A stretch of 64,000 bases of DNA from Burkholderia oklahomensis C6786 (GCF_000959365.1 NZ_CP009556.1:2356001-2420000); one strand, 5' to 3'; shown: positions 28,725 to 38,263, counted from the first letter of the stretch. Translations and numbers: made by a program. The notes: generated by a model not told the origin, from the sequence alone.

Positions 28725-29294
28725 TCACGCACGTAACGTGGTGCCGTATTGCGCTATCTCGACCCGCTCGGCGAGCGGCTTCTCGGTTTCCTGCGTCGGC
28801 TGCTCGAGTTCGGCAGTCAGTTCGACGATCGACTGCGGCGGCACAAACGGACCGCCATTGCGGCTTGCCTGCACCGCCTTCACCAGATCCTCGCGTGCAT
28901 GAAGTGCCTTTACGAGCACCAGCGTGTCGTTGGTCGGGGTGGTTGCGAGCGCCTCGGCCGCGTGTTGCTTCCAGTCCTCGTCACCCTTCGTCGACAGACA
29001 GAACGCAAGCAGGGCCCTCGCATAACCGAAGTGCGGCGCGGCCATGCAAACGTCACGCAGCACGCGGATTGCATCATCCCAACGCCCAAAGGCCATGTGC
29101 AGCACGCCGTCGAGCATCTGAATTTCCGCCACATGCGGGCGCATCACGCGCAACGCATCGAGAATCAATTCGATGTCGTACGGATCCACCGTCACCTTCG
29201 GAAAGGTCCGCAGCAACGCAGTGGAGACCGTCTCGACCAACCCGCCGACGATCTCGGGACGGCATTGCACGTATTCCGGCACATCGGCTGTCAT
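28725..29294 (-). CDS. hrpB1: HrpB1-family T3SS protein
   Basis: 189 residues. Helical TPR-like pattern (DIELILDALRVMRPHVAEIQ, GRWDDAIRVLRDVC, YARALLAFCLSTKGD), conserved in HrpB1/HrpK-type proteins of Ralstonia and Xanthomonas, where HrpB1 is a periplasmic peptidoglycan-binding component. First gene of the left arm; AGGAG lies 8 nt before its ATG and a perfect hrpII box 109 nt upstream. Confidence 0.9.
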   Translation of the reverse strand: MTADVPEYVQCRPEIVGGLVETVSTALLRTFPKVTVDPYDIELILDALRVMRPHVAEIQMLDGVLHMAFGRWDDAIRVLRDVCMAAPHFGYARALLAFCLSTKGDEDWKQHAAEALATTPTNDTLVLVKALHAREDLVKAVQASRNGGPFVPPQSIVELTAELEQPTQETEKPLAERVEIAQYGTTLRA

Positions 29295-29402
29295 CGCACA
29301 CTCTCCTGAATCTGAACTTCATCGATCGACGCGACGCGCCCGGCGTGCCGCGATACCTGCCTGAACCTTAGCAACCATCGCGTCGCCCCGCGATCGTCAA
29401 CA

Positions 29403-29426
29403 CGAAACGGATACGGCGAATACGAA
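29403..29426 (-). promoter_or_regulatory. hrpII box for the left arm (hrpB1 operon)
   Basis: CGAA at 29403-29406 and 29423-29426 on the plus strand, 16 nt apart, which is TTCG-N16-TTCG towards hrpB1. A third CGAA inside the spacer (29417-29420) is incidental. Confidence 0.85.
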
Positions 29427-29458
29427 ATCGACGTGCATTTCACGCCGAATCTCGCCGA

Positions 29459-29482
29459 TTCGCATAGCCAGTATTCGATTCG
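29459..29482 (+). promoter_or_regulatory. hrpII box for the right arm (sctU operon)
   Basis: TTCG at 29459-29462 and at 29479-29482 with exactly 16 nt between them, 94 nt before the sctU ATG. It lies 32 nt from the oppositely oriented box, so one intergenic region can switch on both arms through HrpB. Confidence 0.85.
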
Positions 29483-29575
29483 CTCATGCGAAACGGGATA
29501 TCGACGGGGACTGCTAATTTATATAGAGCCGATGTACCGAACGAAAAATCACAAAGATGACAGCCGAGCCGATGC

Positions 29576-30634
29576 ATGAGCGACGAAAAGACCGAGGAGC
29601 CAACCGAGAAGAAGCTGCGGGACGCACGCAAGGACGGTCAGGTATCCCGCAGCGCGGACTTCTCCGACGCCGCGTCGATGACGGCCGCGGTCCTGTTCCT
29701 GGTGGCGGCCGCCGACCCGCTCGACGATGCAATGCGCTCGCTCGTTGACTGCGCGCTGACGTTCGTCTCCGGCGACCATTCGCTTGCCGAAATGACCACG
29801 CGGCTATACAAGCTCGGCGGCATCGCGCTATGGGCGATCGTGCCGTACCTGTGCGCCGCGGCGCTCGCGGGTATCGGCGGATCGATTCTGCAAGTGGGGC
29901 TGCAAGTTTCGATGAAGCCGGTCATGCCGAATATCGGTGCGCTCAGTCCGGCCGACGGCCTGAAGCGGATTTTCTCGCCGCGCACCGTGATCGAATCCGT
30001 GAAGATGCTCGTCAAGGCCGCTGCCGTATTCTGCGTGATGTGGAAGACGGTCGAATGGCTGTTCCCGCTCATCGCAGGCGCGCTGTATCAACCGCTGCCC
30101 GAACTGTCGCAAATATCCTGGGAAATCCTGACGAAGTTGCTCATGGTGGCGGCGGGTCTCTTCGCTCTGGTGGGCGCAGCCGACATGAAGCTGCAGCACT
30201 TCATGTTCATGAAACAGATGAGGATGTCGAAGGACGAAGTGAAGCGCGAAGCCAAGAACGATGAAGGCGATCCGCTGCTCAAGGGCGAGCGCAGGCGGAT
30301 CGCGCGCGAGCTTGCGGCCGCGCCGCCGCAGCGTCAGGTTGCGCGCGCGAACTTCGTCGTCGTCAATCCGACCCACTATGCCGTCGCGGTTCGCTACGCG
30401 TCCGACGAGCATCCGCTGCCCCGAGTGATCGCGAAAGGCACCGACGAAACAGCCGCCGCGTTGCGGCGCGCGGCGCAGAACGCAAACGTGCCGATCGTCG
30501 GTAATCCACCCGTCGCGCGCGCGCTGTTCGAGGTCGGCGTCGAAGAGCCGATACCCGAAGAGCTATTCGAGATCATCGCGGCGATCCTGCGCTGGGTCGA
30601 CGCGATCGGCGCACGGCAGGATGACCGGCCCTGA
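29576..30634 (+). CDS. sctU: T3SS switch protein SctU/HrcU
   Basis: 352 residues. The N-terminus MSDEKTEEPTEKKLRDARKD is typical of the FlhB/YscU family. Four membrane helices follow and then the cytoplasmic domain. The autocleavage motif NPTH is intact at 264-267, within VVVNPTHYAV. Self-cleavage there changes export from rod/pilus subunits to translocators and effectors. First gene of the right arm. Confidence 0.97.
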   Translation: MSDEKTEEPTEKKLRDARKDGQVSRSADFSDAASMTAAVLFLVAAADPLDDAMRSLVDCALTFVSGDHSLAEMTTRLYKLGGIALWAIVPYLCAAALAGIGGSILQVGLQVSMKPVMPNIGALSPADGLKRIFSPRTVIESVKMLVKAAAVFCVMWKTVEWLFPLIAGALYQPLPELSQISWEILTKLLMVAAGLFALVGAADMKLQHFMFMKQMRMSKDEVKREAKNDEGDPLLKGERRRIARELAAAPPQRQVARANFVVVNPTHYAVAVRYASDEHPLPRVIAKGTDETAAALRRAAQNANVPIVGNPPVARALFEVGVEEPIPEELFEIIAAILRWVDAIGARQDDRP

Positions 30635-30649
30635 TTTTCGAGATCGCCG

Positions 30650-32767
30650 ATGTTCAAATCGAGAAAACTGCCCGCTGGCGGAGAAATCGGAATCGTCGCC
30701 TTGGTCATCGCGATCATCTCGCTGATGATCCTGCCGCTGCCACCGGTCTTGATCGACGTGCTGCTCGGCGTGAACATCACGATCAGCGTGACGCTGCTCA
30801 TGGTGACGATGTACATTCCCGACGTGACCGAGCTATCCGCGTTTCCGTCTCTACTGCTGTTCACGACGCTGTTCCGTCTATCGCTCAACATCGCGTCCAC
30901 CAAGTCGATCCTGCTGCACGCCGAGGCAGGCAACATCATCGAGAGCTTCGGAGAACTGGTCGTAGGCGGCAATCTCGTCGTGGGCCTCGTCGTATTCGCG
31001 ATCATCACGACCGTGCAATTCATCGTGATCGCGAAAGGTTCCGAGCGTGTGGCGGAAGTCGGCGCGCGCTTCACGCTCGATGCGCTGCCCGGCAAACAGA
31101 TGAGTATCGACGCCGACTTGCGGGCGGGTCTACTGACCACTGAGGAAGCCCGGAGGAAGCGCGCGACGCTCGCCGTCGAGAGTCAGTTGCACGGCGGAAT
31201 GGACGGCGCGATGAAGTTCGTCAAGGGCGACGCCATCGCCGGCCTCATCATCACGATGATCAATATCGTTGCGGGTATTGCGGTCGGCGTCGCCTATCAC
31301 GGGATGTCGGCAGGCGACGCGGCAAGCCGGTTCTCGGTGCTGTCGGTTGGCGATGCGATGGTGTCGCAAATCCCGTCACTGCTGCTATCGGTGGCGGCGG
31401 GCGTGATGATCACACGCGTTACCGACGAGCGTCACTCGAGGCAGCGCTCGCTCGGCGACGAGATCGGCCATCAGCTCGGCGCGAGCACTCGCGCGCTGTT
31501 CTTCGCGGCGATTCTCTTGCTCGGCTTCGCCGCCGTGCCGGGATTCCCGATTGCGCTGTTCGTGATGCTCGCTGTCGTGCTCGCGTTCACTGGCTATCGA
31601 CTGTCTCGGAGACACTCGCCATCGGCTCACGCGGCTCGCGGACACGAACAGGAAACGCTACGAGCAATGCAGCGTTCGGGCGCCAAAACCGATGTTCCTC
31701 CAATCCTGCCCCGCGCCCCGCAATTCGCTTGCCCGATCGGCGTTCGGATCGCGCCGGATCTCACCGCCGGTCTTGCGATGCCGAAACTCGACGAAGCGCT
31801 CGAGCGCGATCGTGCGCGCCTGCAGGACGAGCTCGGGCTCCCGTTTCCGGGCGTCACGATGTGGATACATCCGGCGCTCGCCGCAGCGACCTTCGAGGTG
31901 TTGATTCACGATGTACCTCATCTGTCCGTCACGCTTCCGGCCGGCAAAGTGATGCTGTCGCAGGAAGCGCCCGCCTCGTCCGCTCACGCCACGCCGACGG
32001 ACGAGCAGATCGAGCGGCGCCGGACGTTGTTCGAGCATAGCGAAACCGGCCCGCCGATCCACGCGGATGGCGAGGCGACGCACTGGATCGACGAGCATGC
32101 GGCCTCGGCGAAAGACGGCGTGTGGCGCGCCGAACAGGTCATCGCGCATGCGTCGGTTGCTGCGATACGCGCTCATGCGCCGCTCTTTCTTGGCATCCAG
32201 GAGGTGCAATGGATCCTCGATCAATTGGCGATCGATTCGCCGGGGCTCGTCGCCGAAGTGCAAAAGGTCCTGCCGCCGACGCGGATCGCCGAAGTTCTGC
32301 GTCGCCTGCTCGAAGAACAGATATCGATCCGCAACGTCCGTACGATCATGGAAAGTCTGATCACGTGGGGAGCGAAGGAAAAAGACATGCTGATGCTGAC
32401 CGAATACGTGCGCGGTGACCTGTCGCGCTTTCTCGCCCATCGTGCTGCGCAAGGCGCACGCATGCTGTCCGCCGTCCTGTTCGATATGCAGGTGGAACAG
32501 CACATCCGCCAAGCGATCAAGCAAACGCCGACAGGCAATTTTCTCGCGCTGCCTCCCAGTGATGCGACGCTGCTGATCGAGCGGATCCTGTCGCTCGTCG
32601 GCGCGGCGCCCCGCACCGACATCGTGCTCGTCACGTCGATGGACATCCGCCGCTATGTTCGCCGAATGATCGAGGGGCGGCTCAACTGGCTCGCCGTGTA
32701 TTCGTATCAGGAGCTTGGCGAACACGTCGAGCTGTGCCCGGTCGGCCGCGTATCCCTCCAGGGCTGA
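30650..32767 (+). CDS. sctV: T3SS export gate protein SctV/HrcV
   Basis: 705 residues. About eight hydrophobic segments occupy the first ~330 residues (GIVALVIAIISLMILPLPPV), with the FHIPEP-family signatures LFRLSLNIASTKSILL and DALPGKQMSIDADLRAG. A large cytoplasmic domain from ~340 forms the nonameric ring that receives chaperone-substrate complexes. Starts 15 nt after sctU. Confidence 0.97.
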   Translation: MFKSRKLPAGGEIGIVALVIAIISLMILPLPPVLIDVLLGVNITISVTLLMVTMYIPDVTELSAFPSLLLFTTLFRLSLNIASTKSILLHAEAGNIIESFGELVVGGNLVVGLVVFAIITTVQFIVIAKGSERVAEVGARFTLDALPGKQMSIDADLRAGLLTTEEARRKRATLAVESQLHGGMDGAMKFVKGDAIAGLIITMINIVAGIAVGVAYHGMSAGDAASRFSVLSVGDAMVSQIPSLLLSVAAGVMITRVTDERHSRQRSLGDEIGHQLGASTRALFFAAILLLGFAAVPGFPIALFVMLAVVLAFTGYRLSRRHSPSAHAARGHEQETLRAMQRSGAKTDVPPILPRAPQFACPIGVRIAPDLTAGLAMPKLDEALERDRARLQDELGLPFPGVTMWIHPALAAATFEVLIHDVPHLSVTLPAGKVMLSQEAPASSAHATPTDEQIERRRTLFEHSETGPPIHADGEATHWIDEHAASAKDGVWRAEQVIAHASVAAIRAHAPLFLGIQEVQWILDQLAIDSPGLVAEVQKVLPPTRIAEVLRRLLEEQISIRNVRTIMESLITWGAKEKDMLMLTEYVRGDLSRFLAHRAAQGARMLSAVLFDMQVEQHIRQAIKQTPTGNFLALPPSDATLLIERILSLVGAAPRTDIVLVTSMDIRRYVRRMIEGRLNWLAVYSYQELGEHVELCPVGRVSLQG

Positions 32768-32776
32768 CGACGCGCG

Positions 32777-33451
32777 ATGGCCTATATCGGTTACCGCCAG
32801 TTGCGCATCATTCCGGGCGGCGCAAATGCGCCGCCGAGCGCGACGTGCGAGCGCCGCTTCGACTATGCAATGCTCGCGCGGCGCCGAGCTCCGCGCCATC
32901 CCGTCCTGCGGATCGGCACGCCGCCCCCTTCCGACTCGGACAACGGCACGGGGTTCGCGCGCCGATCCGGCTCGCTCCCGGACGCGGATTCCCATGCCGG
33001 CGATGCGGCGAACGCACCGGCAACGCCGCTCGACGAACTGCCCGAGGGCAACCCCGTCATGGAGCCGGCCGCAAGCTCGATCGCCGAGCATCCGCTATAC
33101 GAGCACGTTCAGCACGCGATCGCCCCAATCGTGTCGGTCATCTGCGAACGGCAGCAGCGCTACCTGCGAGTCGTCGGCATGCTGGCCCGCGAGATCGGCG
33201 CATTCTGCGGCGATCGCGCGATCGCGTCCGCCGGCAACTGGGAAGTGCAACTGACTCTCGACCCCGAACTACTGCCTCACACGACACTGTTCCTGGCGCT
33301 TTCGCGTTTCGACATCAGACTTCGGTTCGACGTGTCCGATCGCGAGACGCGTGATTTACTCTTAGCGCATAGCGCGCAGCTCGAGCGCGAGCTCGACAAA
33401 GTGATGCGCTCGTGGGGCAACGCCCGCGACATCCATCTGTCTGTGTGGTAA
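32777..33451 (+). CDS. sctP: T3SS needle-length/substrate-switch protein SctP (HpaP-like)
   Basis: 224 residues. The N-terminal half is Pro/Ser/Asp-rich and disordered. The C-terminal half has NWEVQLTLDPELLPHTTLFL and RFDIRLRFDVSDRETRDLLL, the fold expected of T3S4 domains. Position between sctV and sctQ and size match HpaP of Xanthomonas and Ralstonia. Confidence 0.85.
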   Translation: MAYIGYRQLRIIPGGANAPPSATCERRFDYAMLARRRAPRHPVLRIGTPPPSDSDNGTGFARRSGSLPDADSHAGDAANAPATPLDELPEGNPVMEPAASSIAEHPLYEHVQHAIAPIVSVICERQQRYLRVVGMLAREIGAFCGDRAIASAGNWEVQLTLDPELLPHTTLFLALSRFDIRLRFDVSDRETRDLLLAHSAQLERELDKVMRSWGNARDIHLSVW

Positions 33452-33465
33452 CCACCTTTCAACAC

Positions 33466-34761
33466 ATGGCCTCACCATTTGCCGTCGATCCGACCGAAGA
33501 CGTCACCTGCGCCAACGGCCTCGCCGCGCCCATGTCCGCAGCTCGGCCGCATGCGGTCGACAGGCCAGAGAATCGATCGACCTCGCTTCAGCCTTCTGCA
33601 ACGCACATCGCGACGCCTGCAATTGCTCCGTTCTCGCCGGCGCGGATCACGCCGGCAGCCGCACGCGCTTCGAAGACCCTGTTCGACGCTCGCATCGACG
33701 CGCTCGCCGCGTCCGTAACCGGACTCACGTCGTGGGGGCGCGTGCCCGTTGACGACTTGCTTGTTTACCTAGATCTCCTCGTCGATCCGGCGATCATCGA
33801 GTTGTCGCTCGGGCCATCCGAAGGTGTGAGCGCGTTTTCCGTGTTCATCGCGATCGATCTCGATACGCACCCCGAACTGAATATCTCGGCGTATCCGGAA
33901 TGTGACGGCTCGCGCGCGCACTCTCTCGCATCCGGGGAAATTGCGATGCGGCAAGCCGTCGCCGGCATCTTGCTCGCACCGCTCATCGAGCGTCTTGTAC
34001 ATTGCGGATTGCCTTCGCCAAGCGTCGTCTCGGTCACGCGGCGCCGTCTTGCGGATCGCGCTGACGACGATTGGCGCGGCCAACCGGCATTCAGACTGTC
34101 GCTGACACTCGACGAGCGCCGCATCGACTGTGCGATCAGCCTGCCATTGCGCGGCTACGACATCGTCGATGCGCTGCTGCGCGCCCTGCCCGCAGTCCGC
34201 AGACCGGCACTGATGATACCGGGCGCATTGATCGTCGGCGTGCGGTCCCTGCCGGTCAACACGCTCGGCGCCTTGAAAGCAGGCGACGTACTGCTGCGAA
34301 GCCTCTTTCCCCGCTTCGACGCGACACTGCTCACGACGGGCACGCCAGCCGCCGCGTCTCTGTGCGCCGTAGCTGCGTGGGGTGCGCGCGGACATGCTCG
34401 CCTTCACGCTGCCGTGCAATTGGACGTGCAGTCGTTCATTCTCCTGAAGGAGTTTTCGATGTCGGAAGATGCAGATCAAGCGGACGCCGGGCTCGCCGTC
34501 GCCACAGCAGACGAGCCGGCCCGGATCGGCGAGCTCGAGCTTCCAGTGCAGTTCGAGATCGATACCGTCTCATTGCCGATCGATCAGCTATCGGTGCTCG
34601 AGCCTGGTTATGTAATCGAGCTCCCTGTGGCGGTAGCGGACGCAAGGCTGCGGATCGTCGTGCATGGCCAGACGGTCGGCTTCGGCGAGCTGGTCGCGGT
34701 CGGCGAGCATCTGGGCGTTCGTATCATCCGAATGGCACACCGGCATGATTCAGATCAGTGA
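33466..34761 (+). CDS. sctQ: T3SS sorting-platform protein SctQ/HrcQ
   Basis: 431 residues from ATG 33466 (the frame is open from 33412). The N-terminal ~330 residues are the variable HrcQA-like part. The C-terminal SpoA domain (~350-425) has GELELPVQFEIDTVSLPIDQ, LEPGYVIELP and TVGFGELVAVGEHLGVRI. Unlike in Pseudomonas, Q is not split, but an internal ribosome-binding site and ATG at residue 332 would give the C-terminal domain alone. The 3' end overlaps sctR by 17 nt. Confidence 0.93.
   Translation: MASPFAVDPTEDVTCANGLAAPMSAARPHAVDRPENRSTSLQPSATHIATPAIAPFSPARITPAAARASKTLFDARIDALAASVTGLTSWGRVPVDDLLVYLDLLVDPAIIELSLGPSEGVSAFSVFIAIDLDTHPELNISAYPECDGSRAHSLASGEIAMRQAVAGILLAPLIERLVHCGLPSPSVVSVTRRRLADRADDDWRGQPAFRLSLTLDERRIDCAISLPLRGYDIVDALLRALPAVRRPALMIPGALIVGVRSLPVNTLGALKAGDVLLRSLFPRFDATLLTTGTPAAASLCAVAAWGARGHARLHAAVQLDVQSFILLKEFSMSEDADQADAGLAVATADEPARIGELELPVQFEIDTVSLPIDQLSVLEPGYVIELPVAVADARLRIVVHGQTVGFGELVAVGEHLGVRIIRMAHRHDSDQ
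34447..34461 (+). promoter_or_regulatory. internal ribosome-binding site and start for SctQ-C
   Basis: AAGGAG at 34447-34452 is 6 nt before an in-frame ATG at 34459. Translation from it would give a 100-residue SpoA-domain protein ending at 34761. Internal initiation in sctQ is established for Yersinia YscQ and Salmonella SpaO, so this is likely real. Confidence 0.75.
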
Positions 34762-35395
34762 CATCACCGGGCTGCTGCTCATTGTCGTCGCAATCAGTCT
34801 GTTGCCATTCATTGCGATGGTCGTTACGTCTTACGCAAAGATCGTCGTCGTGCTCGGACTCCTGCGCAATGCGCTCGGCGTGCAACAGGTCCCGCCCAAC
34901 ATGGTGCTCAACGGCATTGCGATTCTGGCCTCTCTCTACGTGATGGCGCCCGTCGGCATGCAGGCGGCGAAGTCGCTCGACGGACAACAACTCGCTTCGC
35001 AATCCTCTCAAGCGCTGATCCAAGCGCTCAGCGCGGCACGCGAGCCATTTCGCGCGTTTCTGGAGAAGCACACCCAGGAACGCGAAAAGCGCTTCTTCAT
35101 CCGCTCCGCGACCGTCATCTGGCCGAAGGATGAAGCGTCTCGCCTGAGCGAGCACGACCTCGTCGTTCTCGCACCGGCGTTCGCGCTGTCGGAGCTGACC
35201 GACGCGTTCAAGATCGGTTTCCTGCTGTACATCACGTTCATCATCGTCGATCTCGTGATCGCCAATGTGCTCCTCGCACTGGGGCTCAATCAGGTCACGC
35301 CGACCAACGTCGCCATCCCATTCAAGCTTTTGTTGTTCGTCGTCATGGACGGTTGGTCCGCGCTGATCCATGGCTTGGTCATGACTTACAAGTGA
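34745..35395 (+). CDS. sctR: T3SS export-apparatus protein SctR/HrcR
   Basis: 216 residues. YscR/FliP family signatures SYAKIVVVLGLLRNALGVQQ and PPNMVLNGIAILASL in the first part; DLVIANVLLALGLNQV and PFKLLLFVVMDGWSALIHGL at the end. Four membrane helices. Forms the core of the export gate with SctS and SctT. The start lies inside the end of sctQ. Confidence 0.97.
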   Translation: MIQISDITGLLLIVVAISLLPFIAMVVTSYAKIVVVLGLLRNALGVQQVPPNMVLNGIAILASLYVMAPVGMQAAKSLDGQQLASQSSQALIQALSAAREPFRAFLEKHTQEREKRFFIRSATVIWPKDEASRLSEHDLVVLAPAFALSELTDAFKIGFLLYITFIIVDLVIANVLLALGLNQVTPTNVAIPFKLLLFVVMDGWSALIHGLVMTYK

Positions 35396-35417
35396 GCGCG
35401 TCCGACCGTCAAACGCC

Positions 35418-35681
35418 ATGGATATCGATTCGCTGATCCGTTTCTCCACGCAGGGCATGCTGCTATGCCTGACCGTCTCGCTGCCGCCCGTGATCGTCGC
35501 CGCCCTGGTCGGGCTGGGCGTTTCGTTCGTGCAAGCGATCACCTCGCTGCAGGATCAAACCTTGCCGCAAGTTGCCAAGCTGATCGCCGTCACGATCACG
35601 ATCATCGTCGCGGCGCCGACAGGCTGTGCGGCGATCCTGCATTTCGCGAATCAGATGATGCAGCTTGCTGCGCCGCAATGA
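35418..35681 (+). CDS. sctS: T3SS export-apparatus protein SctS/HrcS
   Basis: 87 residues, two membrane helices. FliQ/YscS signature SFVQAITSLQDQTLPQVAKL in the loop and IIVAAPTGCAAILHFANQMM near the end. 22 nt after sctR. Confidence 0.97.
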   Translation: MDIDSLIRFSTQGMLLCLTVSLPPVIVAALVGLGVSFVQAITSLQDQTLPQVAKLIAVTITIIVAAPTGCAAILHFANQMMQLAAPQ

Positions 35682-35718
35682 ATGCGCTCCAACGCGTAAA
35701 TTGTCCCAGGCGGTTTGC

Positions 35719-36636
35719 ATGAGCCAAGTATCTCGCCAATCCCGGAATCAGGCGTCAACAGCCCAACTGCAACAGTCGGCCGACGCCCAACAGCGAGCCG
35801 CCGATCGGTCGGCCGCACGCAGCGGCGCGCTGGCTGCTGCGCTGTATCGCGGAACGACCAATTTCACGTATTGCACCGAACCGAAACCCAGCGGCAAGCC
35901 GCTGCGCACGGCCAAAACAAATGCGCTCGCGCGCAAGCGCAAGATCGCGAATCGACTGCGCCGGAATGGCGCCGGCAACGCCGGTGACGAAGGCGACGAC
36001 ATGCCCGTTCATCACGACGAGCTCGCATCGGGCGGCGACCGAGACCGCGGCGGGAGGGGGGGCCGTGAGCAGCAGCATGACGACGATACGGACCGGGAAC
36101 CGCACGCGCCGTATCCCCGGATACAGGCCGCCGAGCCACGCATCATGGCTCCACCGCCCGATCGCTTCAATGCAATCGCCGAGCGCCACGCGGCACCCGG
36201 TCAAGAAGGCGCGCGCGCGGATGCAATCGGTCGGGCCTGGGAACGCGAGATGCTGGCACTGCGCATGCGAGCGCCGGACACGCCGCGCACGGCGAAGCTG
36301 ATCGATCTGTCGTTAGATTTCCTTATCATCCAGCGATGCGTCGGACCGATTCCCGCGGGCACGCTCGCCAGACTGCGCGAATCCGCTCTCACCGTTCCGG
36401 CCGCTCCCGAGGCCGCTCGCCCGCCCGAACGCACGGCGCATGCCGATATGCAGCGCTTCAATCTGCTCTTTCCGTTGCTGTGGCTGCAAGCGAGCATGCC
36501 GAGGACGGCGGTTCGGCTCGATTGCGCGATCGCCACGCTGCTCACGATCCGCAACGGACTCTCGCACGCCCCGATGGCCGGACGCGAAGCCGCGACTCGG
36601 TCGACACCGGACTCGCGTACCGCATCGAGCGAATGA
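35719..36636 (+). CDS. hpaA: HpaA-like T3SS control protein
   Basis: 305 residues from ATG 35719. Gln/Ala/Ser-rich N-terminus, a basic stretch ALARKRKIANRLRRNG (~68-83) that resembles a nuclear localisation signal, a highly charged linker (GGDRDRGGRGGREQQHDDDT), and a helical C-terminal domain (LFPLLWLQASMPRTAVRLD). In Xanthomonas hpaA sits between hrcS and hrpD5 and encodes a secreted regulator that binds HpaB and carries an NLS. The synteny, the basic cluster and the hpaB gene downstream fit. Confidence 0.7.
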   Translation: MSQVSRQSRNQASTAQLQQSADAQQRAADRSAARSGALAAALYRGTTNFTYCTEPKPSGKPLRTAKTNALARKRKIANRLRRNGAGNAGDEGDDMPVHHDELASGGDRDRGGRGGREQQHDDDTDREPHAPYPRIQAAEPRIMAPPPDRFNAIAERHAAPGQEGARADAIGRAWEREMLALRMRAPDTPRTAKLIDLSLDFLIIQRCVGPIPAGTLARLRESALTVPAAPEAARPPERTAHADMQRFNLLFPLLWLQASMPRTAVRLDCAIATLLTIRNGLSHAPMAGREAATRSTPDSRTASSE

Positions 36637-36777
36637 CGAGCGTGTCCTTTCGCATACCATTGGTCGCTTTCGCGTTTGCGTCAAAGGAATCGATCCGCGT
36701 GCCTATACTATCGACCAGCAGGCGCATATCCGAAACGGATCGCCGCGACTTTCCCTCATCGCCCTGGCACGAGCATC

Positions 36778-37827
36778 ATGAAGCTGTTGCGGATTCTGAC
36801 AGGTGTACACGCGGGTGCGCAGTTGCAGCTTGCGCCCGGCACGCATCGCATCGGTTCGGACGACGATGCCCACATCCGGTTGACCGACTGGCATGCCCCC
36901 GATCTCTTGATGCACGTCGAGGACGACGTCGTGCGCGCACGGCTCGTCGCGACGGATATCGAAAGCGCGACGCCGGCCGAGGATTCGCCCGAGTTGATCT
37001 CGTTCGTCGACTTCGTGCCGATGCAGTTCGACGGCACGGTCCTCTGCGTTGGGCCCGACACGGCCGCATGGCCATCCGACTTCGACCTGTTGTCAATGCT
37101 GCTCGTGCAGCGTGCGACCAGGCCGGTCTGGCGTCATCGTTACGCGCGCCCGGTAGCAGCATGCCTTGTGCTCGGCTCAATCACGCTCGCGCTCACCGCG
37201 CTATCGACTTCGCAAATAAGCCGCGCCGCACCGCCACCGAATGCCGGAAATCGCGTTCAGCGCGTCGTCGAAGCACTCGCGGCCGCTCACATCGACGGAC
37301 TGCACGTGCGCCCGGTCGGCGACACGGTGGTTGTAACCGGGATGATCGCGCGCGCGGCCGATGCCGACGCCGTACGCACATTGCTCACACGCATCACGAC
37401 GCCCGGCATCGTGAGCCGTTACGACATCGCGCCGCAGGTTTCGCGCAGCATCGAGGAATCGCTCGGCGTGCCCGGCGCGCGAGTCGAGTATTCGGGCGGT
37501 GGCCGCTTCGTCGTGAAGGGTTCGGCAGGCAGTCGCGAAGCGCTCGAATCTGCTGTCGAGCGCATACGCGCCGATCTCGACCCTAACGTCACGGAAGTCT
37601 CCATCGTCGCGTCCGAGCCGGCCGCCTCGACTGTGGGCGCCGGTCCGACGTCGTATGCAGAAATGATCTCGGCGGGCAACGTGCAATACGCGCAGACGCC
37701 TGACGGCGTAAAGCACGTCTACGCTGCTGATGCGCCGGCCGACTCAGGCGACGGAGCCGTCAAGCATAGCGAAGCGCCGGCAATGACGTCCGACGTGCCT
37801 CCGCTTCCGCCCAATATGCCCGGCTGA
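36778..37827 (+). CDS. sctD: T3SS inner-membrane ring protein SctD (HrpD5)
   Basis: 349 residues from ATG 36778. The N-terminal cytoplasmic FHA-like domain (KLLRILTGVHAGAQLQLAPG, HRIGSDDDAHIRL) is followed by a transmembrane helix at ~122-142 (ACLVLGSITLALTALS) and periplasmic BON/ring-building domains (VVEALAAAHIDGLHVRPVGD). Builds the outer of the two inner-membrane rings around SctJ. Confidence 0.92.
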   Translation: MKLLRILTGVHAGAQLQLAPGTHRIGSDDDAHIRLTDWHAPDLLMHVEDDVVRARLVATDIESATPAEDSPELISFVDFVPMQFDGTVLCVGPDTAAWPSDFDLLSMLLVQRATRPVWRHRYARPVAACLVLGSITLALTALSTSQISRAAPPPNAGNRVQRVVEALAAAHIDGLHVRPVGDTVVVTGMIARAADADAVRTLLTRITTPGIVSRYDIAPQVSRSIEESLGVPGARVEYSGGGRFVVKGSAGSREALESAVERIRADLDPNVTEVSIVASEPAASTVGAGPTSYAEMISAGNVQYAQTPDGVKHVYAADAPADSGDGAVKHSEAPAMTSDVPPLPPNMPG

Positions 37828-37882
37828 TCATTCGCGGCCGATCGCGCGCCGTTCCTACGTCCGCTTTCTGGAGGAATCCTCA

Positions 37883-38131
37883 ATGTATGAACCACTTGAT
37901 CCTTTTGCACGGGACTTCAACGAAGTCCGCACATTGCTGGACGATCCGGCCGGCACGGATCGGCTCCGCGAGCTGTGCGTTGCCGTAGAAGCGGTCGCAG
38001 AACGCCTCGGCGCCGCCTCCGCCGATAGCGACCTCGACCGGAGCAATCTCGCAAAGCTGTATCGCGGCTTTCTCGCGACCTCCCGTGTACTAACCGGATT
38101 GCAGGATGCGGAAAAAATGCCGGTCTCCTGA
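37883..38131 (+). CDS. HrpD6-like small T3SS protein
   Basis: 82 residues, acidic and helical (DDPAGTDRLRELCVAVEAVA, DLDRSNLAKLYRGFLATSRV), no signal or membrane segment. Position between sctD and the Hrp pilin is that of hrpD6 in Xanthomonas. GGAGGA lies 12 nt before the ATG. The call is by synteny and size. Confidence 0.65.
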   Translation: MYEPLDPFARDFNEVRTLLDDPAGTDRLRELCVAVEAVAERLGAASADSDLDRSNLAKLYRGFLATSRVLTGLQDAEKMPVS

Positions 38132-38263
38132 CGCACACGCACGCAAGCGTCATGCTTGTCTGCAACACGAGCCTGTCTCGCTGCGAGGGCGGCAACGCTC
38201 CGACGCAGGAGACCTGGCGTTGATCGACAGCAGGAATCTTTAATCAGAGCGAGGTCATTCACC

